Below are positions 11,900 through 24,400 of a stretch of DNA of 64,000 nt, piece by piece (the first letter of the stretch is position 1; every line of letters begins with the position of its first letter). Below the pieces are notes generated by a model that did not search any database, was not told the origin of the DNA, and was given only the letters and a program-made list of their open reading frames with translations. The position numbers and the translations under genes were made by a program. Location of the stretch: assembly GCF_902686445.1 (NCBI RefSeq), contig NC_062218.1, forward strand, positions 11,941,015 through 12,005,014, in the 5' to 3' direction. This stretch comes from Sciurus carolinensis (Eukaryota > Chordata > Mammalia > Rodentia > Sciuridae).

Positions 11900-12905
11900 A
11901 TGAAAAAACAAGGGAAGAAATGATCCAAACAAATCTAGATTCTATATTAATAGAATCCAGTGACAGTATGATAGAAGAAATGTCAGAAAAGGACTTCAGA
12001 TTATACATGATTAAAATGATTTGTGAAGCAAAGGATGGAGATATGAGAGCAATGCAGCAATGAATGATCATACCAATAAGCAGTTGAAAGAGCAACTGCG
12101 GGAAGCAAAAGATAATTTCAACAAAGAGATAGAGATTCTCAAAAAGAAAACCAAATGGAAATCCTTGAAATGAAGGAAACAATAAACCAAATAAAAACTC
12201 AATGGAAAGCATCACCAAAAGACTAGACCATTTGGAAGACAGAACCTCAGACAATGAGACAAAATATTTAATCTTGACAATAAAGTTGCCCAAACAGAGA
12301 AGATGGTAAGAAATCATGAACAGAATCTCCAAGAACTATGGGACATCATGAAAGACCAAATTTAAGAATTATCAGGATTGAGGAAGGCACAGAGATACCA
12401 ACCAAAGGAAATGAACAACCTATTCAATGAAATAATAGCAGAAAATTTCCCAAAACTGAAGAATGAAATGGGAAATCAATACAAGAGGCTTATAGGACTC
12501 CAAATGCACAAAATCACAACAGATCCACACCAAGGCACATTATAATGAAAATGCCTAACATTCAAATAAAGATAGGATTTTGAAGGCTGCAAGAGAAAAG
12601 CATCAGATTACATATAGGGGAAAACCAATACGGATATCAGCAGATTTCTCAGCCCAGACTCTAAAAGCTAGAAGGGCCCCAAAACAACATATTTCAAACT
12701 CTGAAAGAACATGGTTACCAACCAAGATCCTATATCCAGCAAAACTAACCATCAGATTTGAAGATGAAATAAAATCCTTCCATGATAAACAAAAGTTAAA
12801 AGAATTTACAAATAGAAAGATTGCACTACAGAATATTCTCAACAAATATTCCATGAGGAGGAAATGAAAAACAATAATGTAGGTCGGCAAAAGAAGGAAA
12901 TACCT
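11900..12905 (+). pseudogene. L1 ORF1 remnant of the old element
   Basis: ORF1p is the RNA-binding chaperone of the L1 ribonucleoprotein. It has an N-terminal coiled coil, an RRM and a C-terminal domain. The start codon at 11900 lies in the same context as the intact-looking start of the young copy. Surviving pieces are the coiled-coil segment (to about 12063, ended by a stop) and C-terminal segments at 12580-12867 with the RGKPIRISADFSAQTLKARR signature of the C-terminal domain. Several frameshifts and stops lie between them. It encodes no functional protein. Confidence 0.88.
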
Positions 12906-12949
12906 TAAAGGAAAACCACTCAAAGGAGAAACCAAGTCAAGTTAAAAAC

Positions 12950-15900
12950 CAAAAATAAACCCAAATGACTGAGAATACAAATCATATCTCAATATAACCC
13001 TGAATATTAATGGTCTAAAGCTCATCAGTCAAAAGACATAGACTGGCAGAATGGATTAAAAAGAAAGACCCAACAATATGCTGCCTTCAAGAGACTCATA
13101 TCATAGAAAAAAACATCCACAGACTAAAGGTTAAAGGATGGGGAAAAAACCTAACATGCACATGGACTCAGTAAAAAGCAGGGGTTTCCATCCTTATATC
13201 AGATAAAGTGGACTTTAAGCCAAAGTTATGTCAAAGGGATAAAGAAGGCATTTCATACTGCTTATGGGAACCATAATCAGGAAGACATAACAATCGTAAA
13301 TATTTATGTCCCAAACAGTGGTGCATCCATGTACATCAAACAAATTCTTCTCAATTCCAGGAATCAAATAGGACCACAACACAATAATTCTGGGTGACTT
13401 TAACACACTGCTGTCACCACTGGATAGATCTTCCAAACAAAAACTGAACAAGGAAACCACAGAACTCAATAACACAATCAATACCTAGACTTAACAGACA
13501 TATACAGCATATTGCATCCATCAATGAGCGAATTCACCTTCTTCTCAACAGCACATGGATCCTTCTCAAAAATGGACAATATGTTATGCAACAAAGCAGC
13601 CCTTAGTAAATGCAAAAAAATACTACCTACTGATACTACCTTGTGTTCTATCAGATCATAATGGAATAAATTAGAAATCAATGACAAAATAAAAAACAAA
13701 AATTACTCCAACACCTGGAGACTAAATAATATGCTATTAAATGAAACCTGATGACAGAAAACATCAGGGAGGAGATAAAAAAAATTCTTAGAGGTCAATA
13801 AGAATGATGATACAACATATCAAAATCTCTGAGACACTATGAAAGCAGTACTAAGAGGAAACATTGAATGGAGCACATTCAAGAAAAGAAATAAAAAGTC
13901 AACAACTAAATGACCTAACATTACAGCTCAAAGCCCTTGAAAAAGAAGAACAGAATAACAGCAAAAGTAGTAGAAGATAGGAAATAATTAAAATCAGAGC
14001 TGAAATCAATGAAAATGAAACAAGAGAAACAATTCAAAAATTGAAAAAAAAAAAAACAAAAAGTTGGTTCTTTGAAAAAGTAAACAAAATAGACAAACCC
14101 TTAGCCACACTAACAAAGAGAAGAGAGAGAAAATTCAAATTACTAAATTCATGATGAAAAAGGAAATATCAGGACAGACTCCACTGAATACATAACATAA
14201 TAAGAAGGTACTTTGAAAATCTATATTCCAACAAAATAGAAAATTCCAAAGACATCAACAAATTTCTAGAAACATATGCTCCTCCCAAACTGAACCAGGG
14301 GGACATACACAATTTAAACAGATCATTATCAAGCAATGAAATAGAAGAATTCATCAAAGTCTACCATCCAAGAAAAGCCCAGGACCAGACAGATTTTCAG
14401 TCAAGTTCTACAAGAACTTCAAAGAAAAACTCATTCCAATACTTCTCAAAGTATTCCAGGAAATAGAAAGGAGGGAACCCTACCAAACTCATTCTATGAA
14501 GCTAATATCACCTGTATACCCAAACTGAGCAAAGACACATCAAGGAAAGAAAATTTTAAACCAATATCTTTGATGAATATAGACTCATAGATTCTTAACA
14601 AAATAATAGCAAACCATATCCAAAAACATATCAAGAAGATAGTGCACCATGATCAAGTGGAGTTCATCCCAGGAATACAAAGTTGGTTCAACATCCATAA
14701 ATCAATAAACATAATTCATCATGTCAATAGGCTTAAGGATAAGAATAATATGGCTATTTCAATTGACATAGAAAAAGCATTCAACAAAATACAATACCCC
14801 TTCATTCTCAAAACACTAGAAAAAATAGGGATAGTGGGAACATACCTCAACATTGTAAAGGCTACTTATGCTAAGCCCACAGCCAACATCATTCTTAATG
14901 GAGAAAAACTGAAAGCTTCCCTTTAAAAATTGGAACAAGACAGGATGCCCTCTTTCACCACTTCTATTCAACATCATCCTTGAAATACTAGCCAGAGCAA
15001 TTAGACAGACTAAAGATATTAAAAGGATACAAATAGGAAAAGAGGAACTTAAGCTGTCACTATTTACGGATGACATGATTCTCTATTTAGATGATCCAAA
15101 AAACTCCTCCAGAAAACTTCTAGACCTCATAAATAAATTCAGCAAAATAGCAGGTTATAAAATCAACATGCATAAATTTAAAGCATTTTTATACATAAGT
15201 GATGAAACATCTGAAAGTGAAATGAGGAAAACAACTCCATTTGCAATAGCCTCAAAAAAAAATAAAATATTTGGGAATCAATCTAACCAAAGAGGTAAAA
15301 GATCTCTACAATGAAAACTACAAAACAATGAAGAAAGAAATTGAGGAAGACCTTAGAAGTTGGACAGATCTCCCATGTTTTTAAATAGGCAGAATTAATA
15401 TTATCAAAATGGTCATACTTCCAAAGGCACTATACAGATATAATGCAATTCCAATTAAAATTCCTATGACATTTCTCATAGAAACAGAAAAAGCAATCAT
15501 GAAATTCATCTGGAAGAACAAAAGACCCAGAAGAGCCAAAGAAATCCTGGGCAGGAAGAGTGATGCAGGAGATATCACAATACCAGATCTTAAACTCTAC
15601 TATAGAGCAATAGTAACAAAAACAGCATGGTATTGGCACCAAAATAGGGAGACCAATGGTACAGGATAGAAGACACAGAGACAGACCTACCCACATAAGT
15701 ACAGTAACCTCATACTAGACAAAGTTGCCAAAAACTTACAATGGAGAAAAGATAACCTCTTCAACAAATGGTACTGGGAAAACTGGAAATCCATATGCAA
15801 TAAAATGAAATTGAGCCCCTATCTCTCATCCTGTATAAAACTCAACTCAAAATGGATCAAGAATCTAAGAATTAGATCTGGGACCCTTCACCAAATAGAA

Positions 15901-16085
15901 GAAAAAGTAGGCCCAAATCTCCATCACATTGGCTTAGGACAAGACTTCCTTAACAACACCCCTGTAGCATAAGAAATAAAAGCAAGAGTCAATAAATGGG
16001 ATAGATTCAAACTAATAAGTTTTTTTTCTCAGCACAGGAAACAATTAATAATGTGAAAGAGAGCCTGCAGAGTGGGAGAAAATCT
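12950..16085 (+). pseudogene. L1 ORF2 remnant of the old element (EN and RT, C-terminus deleted)
   Basis: ORF2p supplies the endonuclease and reverse transcriptase for L1 copying. The likely start is ATGACTGAG at 12965, equivalent to the MTGN start of the young copy. Recognisable pieces include the endonuclease region (13000-13700), reverse-transcriptase segments around 14642-14926 ([24 protein letters not shown]) and 15075-15314 (after the catalytic Asp pair near 15067), and the thumb region at 15409-15669. The frame is broken many times. The cysteine-rich C-terminus is absent because of the deletion at about 16085. Confidence 0.9.
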
Positions 16086-16172
16086 TTTCTACAAAGTTGT
16101 ACCCCATTTGTGTATAATGAATCAAAATGTATCTATAAAAATAAAGAATATTTTAATAAAAAATAAAAAACA
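16086..16172 (+). mobile_element. 3' tail of the old L1
   Basis: AAAGTTGTACCCCATTTGTG is followed by TATAATGAATCAAAATG and an A-rich AATAAA-containing tail. The same terminal motif ends the elements at 18901-18935 and 59530-59570. Confidence 0.85.
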
Positions 16173-16893
16173 GAGATTCTGAAAAAAAATTCTTGAAATG
16201 AAGGCAACAATAAACCAAATTAAAAATTCAATAGAAAGCATCATCAACAGACTAGACCACTTGGAAGACAGAACTTCAGGAATGAAGACAAAATATATAA
16301 TCTTGAAAATAGAGTTGACCACAGAAAGATAATGGTAAGAAATCATGAACAGAACTTTCAGGAATTATTGGATAACATGAGAAGACCAACTTTAAGATTC
16401 ATCAGGAAAAATGAAGGCACAGAGATATAAACCAAAAAAATGTACAATCTTTTCAATGAAATAATATCAGAAAACTTCCCAAATCTAAAGAAAGAATTGG
16501 AAAATCAAATATAAGAGACTTATAGGACTCTAAATGTGCAAAATTACAACAGATCCACATCAAGGCACAGTATAATGAAAATGCCTAGCATCCAGAATAA
16601 GGATAGAATTTTGAAGGCTATGAGAGAAAAATATCAGATCACATGTAGGGGAAAACCAATCTGAATCTCAGTTGATTTCTCAACCCAGATCCTCAAAGCT
16701 AGGAGGTCCTGGAATGACATATACCAAACTCTGAAAGAAAATGAATGCCAACCAAGAATCCTACATCCAGCAAAATTAAGCTTCAGATTTAAAGATGAAA
16801 TAAAAACTTTCCATGATAAATAAGAGTTGAAAGAATTTACAACTAGAGAGCCTTTACTACAGAACATTCTCAACAAAATATTGTACTTGTATG

Positions 16894-17007
16894 ATTATGC
16901 AAACAGTATGACTCTACATTGTATACAGAGAAATAAAAAGTTGTATCCAATTTGTGTACAATGAATCAAAAAATAAAATAAAATATATGTATACTCTCTG
17001 AAAAAAA
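16894..17007 (+). mobile_element. Short L1 3'-tail insertion in ORF1 of the second L1
   Basis: ORF1 sequence ending AACATTCTCAACAAAATATT is interrupted by a terminal L1 motif (TTGTATGATTATGCAAACAG, GTTGTATCCAATTTGTGTAC, AATGAATCAAAAAATAAAAT). ORF1-like sequence (CATGAAGATGAAATGAAAAA) then resumes. This is a roughly 110-bp, extremely 5'-truncated retroposed L1. Confidence 0.75.
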
Positions 17008-18586
17008 CATGAAGATGAAATGAAAAAAAAAAATTGAAAACCAGAGAAGGAAGGAACTACACTAAAGAAATAGTCAATCAAAGGAGAAACTAATTCAAAT
17101 TAAAAACTAAAAATAAACCAAAATTACCAGGAATACAAATCATATCTCAATAACCTTGAACATTTATGGCCTACATTCATCAATCAAAAGACACAGACTT
17201 GCAGAATGGATTTAAAAATGAAACCCAACAATATGCTGTCACCAAGAGATTAATCTCATAGGCAAAGACATCCACAGACTGAAGGTGAAATGATGGGGAA
17301 AACATATCACTCACATGGATCACATAAAAAAGCAGGGGTTTCTGTTCTCATATCAGATAAAGTGAACTTCAAGCCAAAGTTAATCAGAAGGGATAAAGGA
17401 CATTTTGTACTGCTTTGTACATCAACAAGACATAACAACAAGACATAACATAATAAATAAACATAAATATTTATGTCCCAAACAATGGAGCATCTACATG
17501 CATTAAACAAACCCTTCTCAACTTCAACAATTGAATAGACACAACAAGATAATACTGGGTGATTTTAACATACCTCTCTCATTGCTGGATAGATCTTCCA
17601 AACAAAAACTAGAGAAACTCTAGAACTAAATAATACAATCAATAATTTAGACTTAACAGACATACATAGAATATTTCATCTATCAATGAGTAAATACACT
17701 TTTTTCTCTGTAGCACAAGGATCTATCTCTAAAATAGACCACACCTTATGCCATAAAACAACTCTTAGCAAATATAAAGATAGAGATAATACCCTGTGTT
17801 CTATCAGATCATAATAGAATGAAATTAGAAATCAATGACAGAATAAAAACAGAAGCTACTCTAACACCTACAGACTAAATAATATGCTATTGAATGATGA
17901 ACTGTTAACAGAAGACATTTGGGGTGAAATAAAAAAATACTTAGAAGTAAATGGGAAAAATGATACAACATATCAAAATCTCTGGGATACCATGAAGACA
18001 GCACTAAGAGGAAAGTTCATTTCAATGAGTTCATTCATCTAAAGAATAGGAAGTCAATAAATAAAAGACTTAACATTACATCTCAAGTCCTAGAAAAAGA
18101 ACAAATCAACACAAAAAGCAGTAGAAGACAGGAAATAATTAAAATCAGAGCTGAAATCAATGAAATTGAAACAAAAGAAAAAATTGAAAAAGCAAAAATC
18201 TGGTTCTTTGAAAAAAAAATACAATTGATAAACCCTTAGCCACACTAACGAAGAGAAAGAGAGAGAAAATTCAAATTAATAAAATATGTGATGAAAAAGG
18301 AAGTATCAAAATGGACACTACTGAAATACAGAAGATAATTAGAAACTGGTTTTAAAATTTATAATCCAATAAAATAGAAAATCTTGAAGACATCAACAAA
18401 TTTCTAGAGACATATGACCTAATCAAACTGTACAAAGAGGACATACACAATGTGAACAGTTCGATCTCAAGCAATGAAAAAAAGAAGATGCTATCAAAAC
18501 CTAACAACTAGGAAAAGTCCAGGACCAGATGTATTCTCAGCTGAGTTCTATAAAACCTTCAAAGAAGCCATTTGTGGAATATTAAC

Positions 18587-19065
18587 CATAAAGAAGAATA
18601 AAATTATGGCATTTGCAGTTAAATGGATGGAATTGGAGAATATCATGCTAAGTGAAATAAGTCAATTCAAAAAAAACCAAAGGTTGAATGTTTTGTCTGA
18701 TAAGTGGATGCTCATAGGTAACAGGAGGGCAGGGGTAAGAAAAGAATGGAGGAACATTGGATTGTGTAGAGGGAAATGAGGGGAGGGGAGAGGCCAGGGG
18801 AAATGAAAGACTGGAATGAGACAAAAGTCATTACCCTATGTACATGTATGATTACACAAATGGTGTGACTCTACATCATGTACAACCAGATAAATGAAAA
18901 GTTGTACCCCATTTGTGTACAATGAATCAAAATGCATTCTGCTGTCATGTATAACTAAATAGAGCAAACAATAAAAAGAAGCCCTTTGTGTACAATGTGT
19001 CAAATGCATTCTACTGACATTTATAACCAATTAGAAGAAATTTAAAAATTGATTAAAAAAATTAA
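18587..19065 (+). mobile_element. 5'-truncated L1 3' end nested in ORF2 of the second L1
   Basis: ORF2 sequence breaks off after AAAACCTTCAAAGAAGCC and resumes at about 19066 with ACACCAATACTTCTC. The insert begins in the last part of ORF2 (TTGGAGAATATCATGCTAAG), passes through a G-rich 3'UTR (18770-18800) and ends in the tail GTTGTACCCCATTTGTGTAC with AATAAAAAG near 18970. A partial second tail copy follows (CCTTTGTGTACAATGTGTCA, 18983-19030). Confidence 0.8.
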
Positions 19066-19573
19066 CACCAATACTTCTCTTATTATACCACAAAATAGAA
19101 AAGGAGGAAATCCTTCCAAGCTCGTCCTATGAAGCTAGTATCATATCATACATCAACATTGGGTCTATGCTAAACCCAAGACTAACATCATTCTAAGTGG
19201 AGACAAATTGAAAGTATTCGCTCTAAAACTGAAACAAGACAAGCATGCCCTCTTTCACCACTTCTATTCAGCACAGTCCTGGAAACTTTAGTCAGAGCAA
19301 TTAGAAGAAAGATATTAAAGGAATACGAATAGGAATAGAAGAACTCAAACTATCACTATTTGCCGATGACATGATTCTACAGTTAGAAGATGAAAAAATT
19401 CCACCAGAAACATTCTAGAACTAATAAATGAATTTAGGAAAGTAGCAGGATATAAAATTAACACCCATAAATCAAATGTGTTCCTATACATCAGTGATGA
19501 ATCCACTGAAAGAGAAATTAGGAAAACTACCCCATTCACAATAGCCTCAAAAAAAGTAAAACATTTGGGAATC

Positions 19574-19587
19574 AATCTAACAAAAGA
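19574..19587 (+). repeat. Target-site duplication of the young L1, left copy
   Basis: AATCTAACAAAAGA, a perfect 14-bp match to 25592-25605. It is part of the ORF2 sequence of the second L1, so it is the original target. Confidence 0.95.
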
Positions 19588-20328
19588 CTCCGGCATGCAA
19601 GCAGCTTCAGGGACCAGGATAGGGCAGCCAGAGACCTCCCCAAGTAGCCTGGACCCCTGCGGTGGGAGGTGCCTTTCAAGGCTACCTTCTCAGACCAGAC
19701 CGCCCAGTGAGAGGCTTTCTACATAGAACCAGCCACAAGTCCCCGAACCAACGGAGAGCTTCAATCTGCAAGCAGCCTCTGGGATCAGGGCAGGGCAGCC
19801 AGAGACCTCTTCAGGCGGCTCTGCCCACTCCGGCCGCAGGCTCTCTCCACGGGGCGATCCAAGAGGCGGCCTAGAGGGTGACTGCACCCCCAGTCGCTCC
19901 AGAACCCAGGAGTTAAGAAGGGGAGGCATTGAGAGACTCGGACTGAAATAGAGCCACGGGTGAGTCTGCCCACGGGGTAAAGCTCGGCCCGGGTGGCAGG
20001 CACAGATAGGGGTGGCTTATCAGAGCAGGGCAGGGCAGCTAGAGTCTTCCCCAGGTAGCCTTCCACACTCCGGCAGTGGGCTCCTCCCACACGGCCAGCT
20101 GCTTGGTGCAGGCCCCCAGTGAGAGCCTTTCCGCACAGAGCCACCTCCAAACCCTGGAACCAGTAGGGGGTTAGGGGCAGCTTTCTTCGGATGCACTGCA
20201 TTATCAAATTTCTCCAAGACATCAGGCTACTGAAGGCTGGGAGGTGATACACTGGAAATCTACAGGGACACTATAAGCCAATAGCGGAAATCTGCAATAT
20301 CTCAGGGTCCCACTGACAGCTGACCAAT
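19588..20328 (+). promoter_or_regulatory. 5'UTR of the young L1 with monomer-like repeats
   Basis: 741 bp, GC- and CpG-rich compared with its surroundings. A module starting GCAAGCAGC recurs at 19597 and 19768, a 171-bp offset. Both copies carry GGGCAGCCAGAGACCTC, then a hexamer-rich GTAGCC/GCGGC segment, then a CCAGTGAGAGGC- or CCGCAGG-type segment. A third, shifted copy begins near 20018 (TTATCAGAGCAGGGCAGGGC). This is the layout of a tandem-monomer L1 promoter as known in mouse L1 families. The 3'-proximal 110 bp (20215-20328) is shared with the old L1, and the rest is not. Confidence 0.8.
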
Positions 20329-21376
20329 ATGAGAAAACAAGGGAAGAAAATGTCCCAAACAAACCTAGATACTACATCAATAAAACCCAATGACAGCACA
20401 GCAGAAGAAATGTCAGAAAGGAAGTTCAGAATGTACGTAATTAAAATGATCAGGGAAGCAAATGAGGAGATGAAAGAGCAAATGCAGGCATTGAAGGAGG
20501 AGATGAAAGAGCAAATGCAGACATTAAATGATCGCACCAATCAACAGTTCAAAGACCAAATACGGGAAGCAAGAGATCATTTCAATAAAGAGTTAGAGAT
20601 ACTGAAAAAAAAAGCAAACTGAAATACTTGAAATGAAGGAAACAATAAACCAAGTTAAAAACTCCATAGAAAGCATAACCAATAGGATAGAACACCTGGA
20701 AGACAGAACCTCAGACATTGAAGACAAAATATTTAATCTTGAAAACAAAGTTGGCCAAACAGAGAAGATGGTAAGAAATCATTAACAGAATGTACAAGAA
20801 TTATGGGATATCATGAAAAGGCCAAATTTAAGAATTATTGGGATTGAGGAAGGCTTAGAGAAACAAACCAAAGGAATGAACAATCTATTCAATGAAATAA
20901 TATCAGAAAATTTCCCAAATCTGAAGAATGAAATGGAAAACCAAGTACAAGAGGCTTATAGAACTCCAAACATACAAAATTACAACAGACCCACACCAAG
21001 GCACATTATTATGAAAATACCTAACATACAAAATAAAGACAGAATTTTAAAGGCCGCGAGAGAAAAGAATCAAATTACATTCAGAGGGAAACCAATAAGA
21101 ATATCAGCAGATTTTTCAATCCAGACCCTAAAAGCTAGAAGGGCCTGGAACAACATATACCAAGCCCTGAAAGAAAACGGATGCCAACCAAGAATCTTAT
21201 ACCCAGCAAAACTTACCTTCAAATTTGACAATGAAATAAGATCCTTCCATGATAAACAAAAGCTAAAGGAATTTACAAAAAGAAAGCCAGCAAAACAGAA
21301 CATTCTCAGCAAAATATTCCATGAGGAAGAGATGAAAAACAACGATGCAAATCAGCAACAGGAGGCGCTAGCCTAA
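20329..21376 (+). pseudogene. L1 ORF1 (RNA-binding protein), two lesions
   Basis: ORF1p coats L1 RNA as a trimer in the cytoplasm. The start at 20329 follows the UTR shared with the older copy. The span of 1,048 nt equals 348 codons plus stop plus one extra base, which fits a single insertion. The N-terminal part (codons 1 to about 95) is a Glu/Lys/Gln-rich coiled coil and contains an 11-residue duplication (codons 46-56 and 57-67). An A9 run at 20605-20613 shifts the frame to a TGA at 20620. The reading continues in the next frame, and a TAA at 20783 is a second break. From 20813 the RRM (LRIIGIEEG) and C-terminal domain (RGKPIRISADFSIQTLKARR) are open to the stop at 21376. Confidence 0.93.
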
Positions 21377-21431
21377 AGGAATAGCCAAATAAAGGAGAAA
21401 CCAAATCATGTCAAAAACAAATATGAGTCAA

Positions 21432-24400
21432 ATGACTGGGAATACAAATCATATCACAATAATAACCCTGAATGTTAATGACCTGAACTCATCAATCAAA
21501 AGACATAGACTGGCAGATTGGATTAAAAAGAAAAATCCAACAATATGCTGCCTGCAAGAGACTCATCTCATAGAAAGAGACACCCATAGACTAAAGGTGA
21601 AAGGATGGGAAAAAACATACCATGCCCACGGACACAGCAAAAAAGCTGGAGCATCCATCCTCATTTCAGATAATGTGGACTTCAAACCAAAACTAGTCAG
21701 AAGGGATAAAGAAGGACATTACATGCTGCTTAAGGGAAGCATAAATCAGCAAGACATAACAATCATAAATATCTATGCCCCGAACATTGGCTCATCCACG
21801 TACGTCAAACAAATCCTTCTCAATTCCAGAAATCAAATAGACCACAACACAATCATACTAGGTGATTTTAACACACCTCTCTCACCACTGGATAGATCGT
21901 CCAAACAAAAATTGAATAAAGAATCTATAGATCTCAACAACACAATCAACAATTTAGACTTAACGGACATACATAGAATATACCATCCAACAAAGAACAA
22001 ATACACTTTCTTCTCAGCAGCACATGGATCCTTCTCTAAAATAGACCAGATTTTATGCCACAAAGCTACTGTTAGCAAATACAAGAAGATAGAGATACTA
22101 CCTTGTACTCTATCAGATCATAATGGATTGAAATTAGAAATAAATGACAGAATAAAAAACAGAAACTTCTCCAATACCTGGAGATTAAACAACACACTAT
22201 TATATGATGAATGGATAACAGAAGACATCAGGAGGGAAATCAAAAAATTCTTAGAAGTAAACGAGAACAAAGATACATCATATCAAAATCTCTGGGACAC
22301 TATGAAAGCAGTACTTAGAGGAAGATTTATTTCATGGGGCGCATTCAAAAAAAGAAGTAGAAATCAACAAATAAACGTCTTAACACTACAGCTCAAAGCC
22401 CTAGAAAAAGAAGAGCAGACCAATACCAAAAGTAGTAGAAGACAGGAAATAGTTAAAATCAGAGCCAAAATCAACGAAATTGAAACAAAAGAAACAATTG
22501 GAAAAATTAACAAAATAAACAGCTGGTTCTTTGAAAAAATAAACAAAATTGATAAACCCTTAGCCACACTAACAAAGAGAAAGAGGGAGAAAACTCAAAT
22601 TACTAAAATTCGGAATGAACAAGGAAACATCACAACAGACACGACTGAAATACAAAACATAATTAGAAGCTATTTTGAAAATCTATACTCCAACAAAACA
22701 GAAAACCTCGAAGACATCAACAAATTTCTAGAGACATATGAATTACCTAAACTGAACGGGGAGGACATACACAACTTAAATAAACCAATTTCAGGCAATG
22801 AAATAGAAGAGGTCATCAAAAGCCTACCAACAAAGAAAAGTCCGGGACCAGATGGGTTCTCAGCCGAGTTCTACAAAACCTTTAAAGAAGAGCTCATTCC
22901 AATACTCCTCAAAGTATTTCATGAAATAGAAGAGGAGGGAACCCTCCCAAACTCGTTCTATGAAGCCAATATCACCCTGATACCTAAACCAGACAGAGAC
23001 ACATCGAGGAAAGAAAATTTCAGACCAATATCCTTAATGAACATCGACGCAAAAATTCTCAACAAAATTTTAGCAAATCGCATACAAATATATATTAAAA
23101 AGATAGTGCACCACAATCAAGTGGGTTTTATCCCAGGGATGCAAGTTTGGTTCAACAGTCAGAAATCAATAAATGTCATTCACCATATCAACAGACTTAA
23201 AGTCAAGAATCACATGATTATTTCAATAGATGCAGAAAAAGCATTCGATAAAATACAGCATCCCTTCATGCTCAAAACACTAGAAAAAATTGGGGTAGTG
23301 GGAACATTCCTTAACATTATAAAGGCCATCTACACTAAGCCCATGGCTAATATCATTCTAAATGGTGAAAAACTGAAAGTGTTCCCCTAAAAACTGGAAC
23401 AAGGCAGGGATGCCCTCTTTCACCACTTCTATTCAACATCATCCTTGAGACTCTAGCCAGAGCAATTAGACAAACCAAAGAAATTAAAGGGATACGAATA
23501 GGAAAAGAAGAACTCAAACTATCCCTGTTCGCTGATGACATGATTATATATTTAGAGGAACCTGGAAATTCCACCAGAAAACTTTTAGAACTCATAAGTG
23601 AATTCAGTAAAGTAGCAGATTACAAGATCAATGCTCATAAATCCAATGCATTTTTATACATAAGTGATGAATCTTCAGGAAGAGAAATTAGGAAAACTAC
23701 CCCATTCACAATAGCATCGAAAAAAATAAAATACTTGGGAATCAATCTCACAAAAGAGGTGAAAGACCTCTACAATGAGAACTACAGAACACTAAAGAAA
23801 GAAATTAAAGAAAACCTTAGAAGATGGAAAGATCTCCCATGTTCCTGGATAGGCAGAATTAATATTGTCAAAATGGCTATACTACCTAAAGTGCTATACA
23901 GATTCAATGCAATTCCAATTAAAATCCCAATGATGTACCTTGCAGAAATAGAGCAAGCAATTATGAAATTCATCTGGAAGAATAAAAAACCTAGAATAGC
24001 TAAAGCAATCCTCAGTAGCAAGAGCGAAGCAGGGGGTATCGCAATACCAGATCTTCAACTCTACTACAAAGCAATAGTAACAAAAACGGCATGGTATTGG
24101 TACCAAAATAGACAGGTAGATCAATGGTACAGAATAGAGGACATGGACAAAAACCCAAATAAATACAATTTTCTCATACTAGACAAAGGTTCCAAAAATA
24201 TGCAATGGAGAAAAGATAGCCTCTTCAACAAATGGTGCTGGGAAAACTGGAAAACCATATGCAATAGAATGAAATTAAACCCCTATCTCTCACCCTACAC
24301 AAAACTCAACTCAAAATGGATCAAGGACCTCGGAATCAGACCAGAGACCCTGCATCTTATAGAAGAAAAACTAGGTCCAAATCTTCAACTTGTTGGATTA

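Larger units (their letters stand above)
10534..16172 (+). mobile_element. Old LINE-1 with 5'UTR, degenerate and 3'-deleted
   Basis: This is a complete-fronted L1. It has a 5'UTR starting near CATCCAAGATGGCGGATAGA, then ORF1 and ORF2 remains in order on the plus strand, then a 3' tail. Both ORFs carry many stops and frameshifts. ORF2 reads to about 16080 (GAGTGGGAGAAAATC) and then jumps directly into the terminal tail (AAAGTTGTACCCCATTTGTG). The ORF2 C-terminus and most of the 3'UTR are missing compared with the young L1 at 19588-25591, where that interval is nearly 0.9 kb. It is far more diverged than the young copy. Confidence 0.9.
16173..19587 (+). mobile_element. Second L1, 5'-truncated, upstream part (continues at 25592)
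   Basis: The element starts inside ORF1 (GAGATTCTGAAAAAAAATTC, equivalent to about 20595 of the young L1). It runs through ORF1 (to 16893) and ORF2 endonuclease and early RT (17008-18586), then RT after a nested tail (19066-19587). Two shorter L1 3' ends interrupt it, at 16894-17007 and 18587-19065. There is also an internal deletion near 19150, where sequence equivalent to about 350 bp of the young ORF2 is missing. The young L1 then splits it at 19587/25592. All reading frames are broken. Confidence 0.85.
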
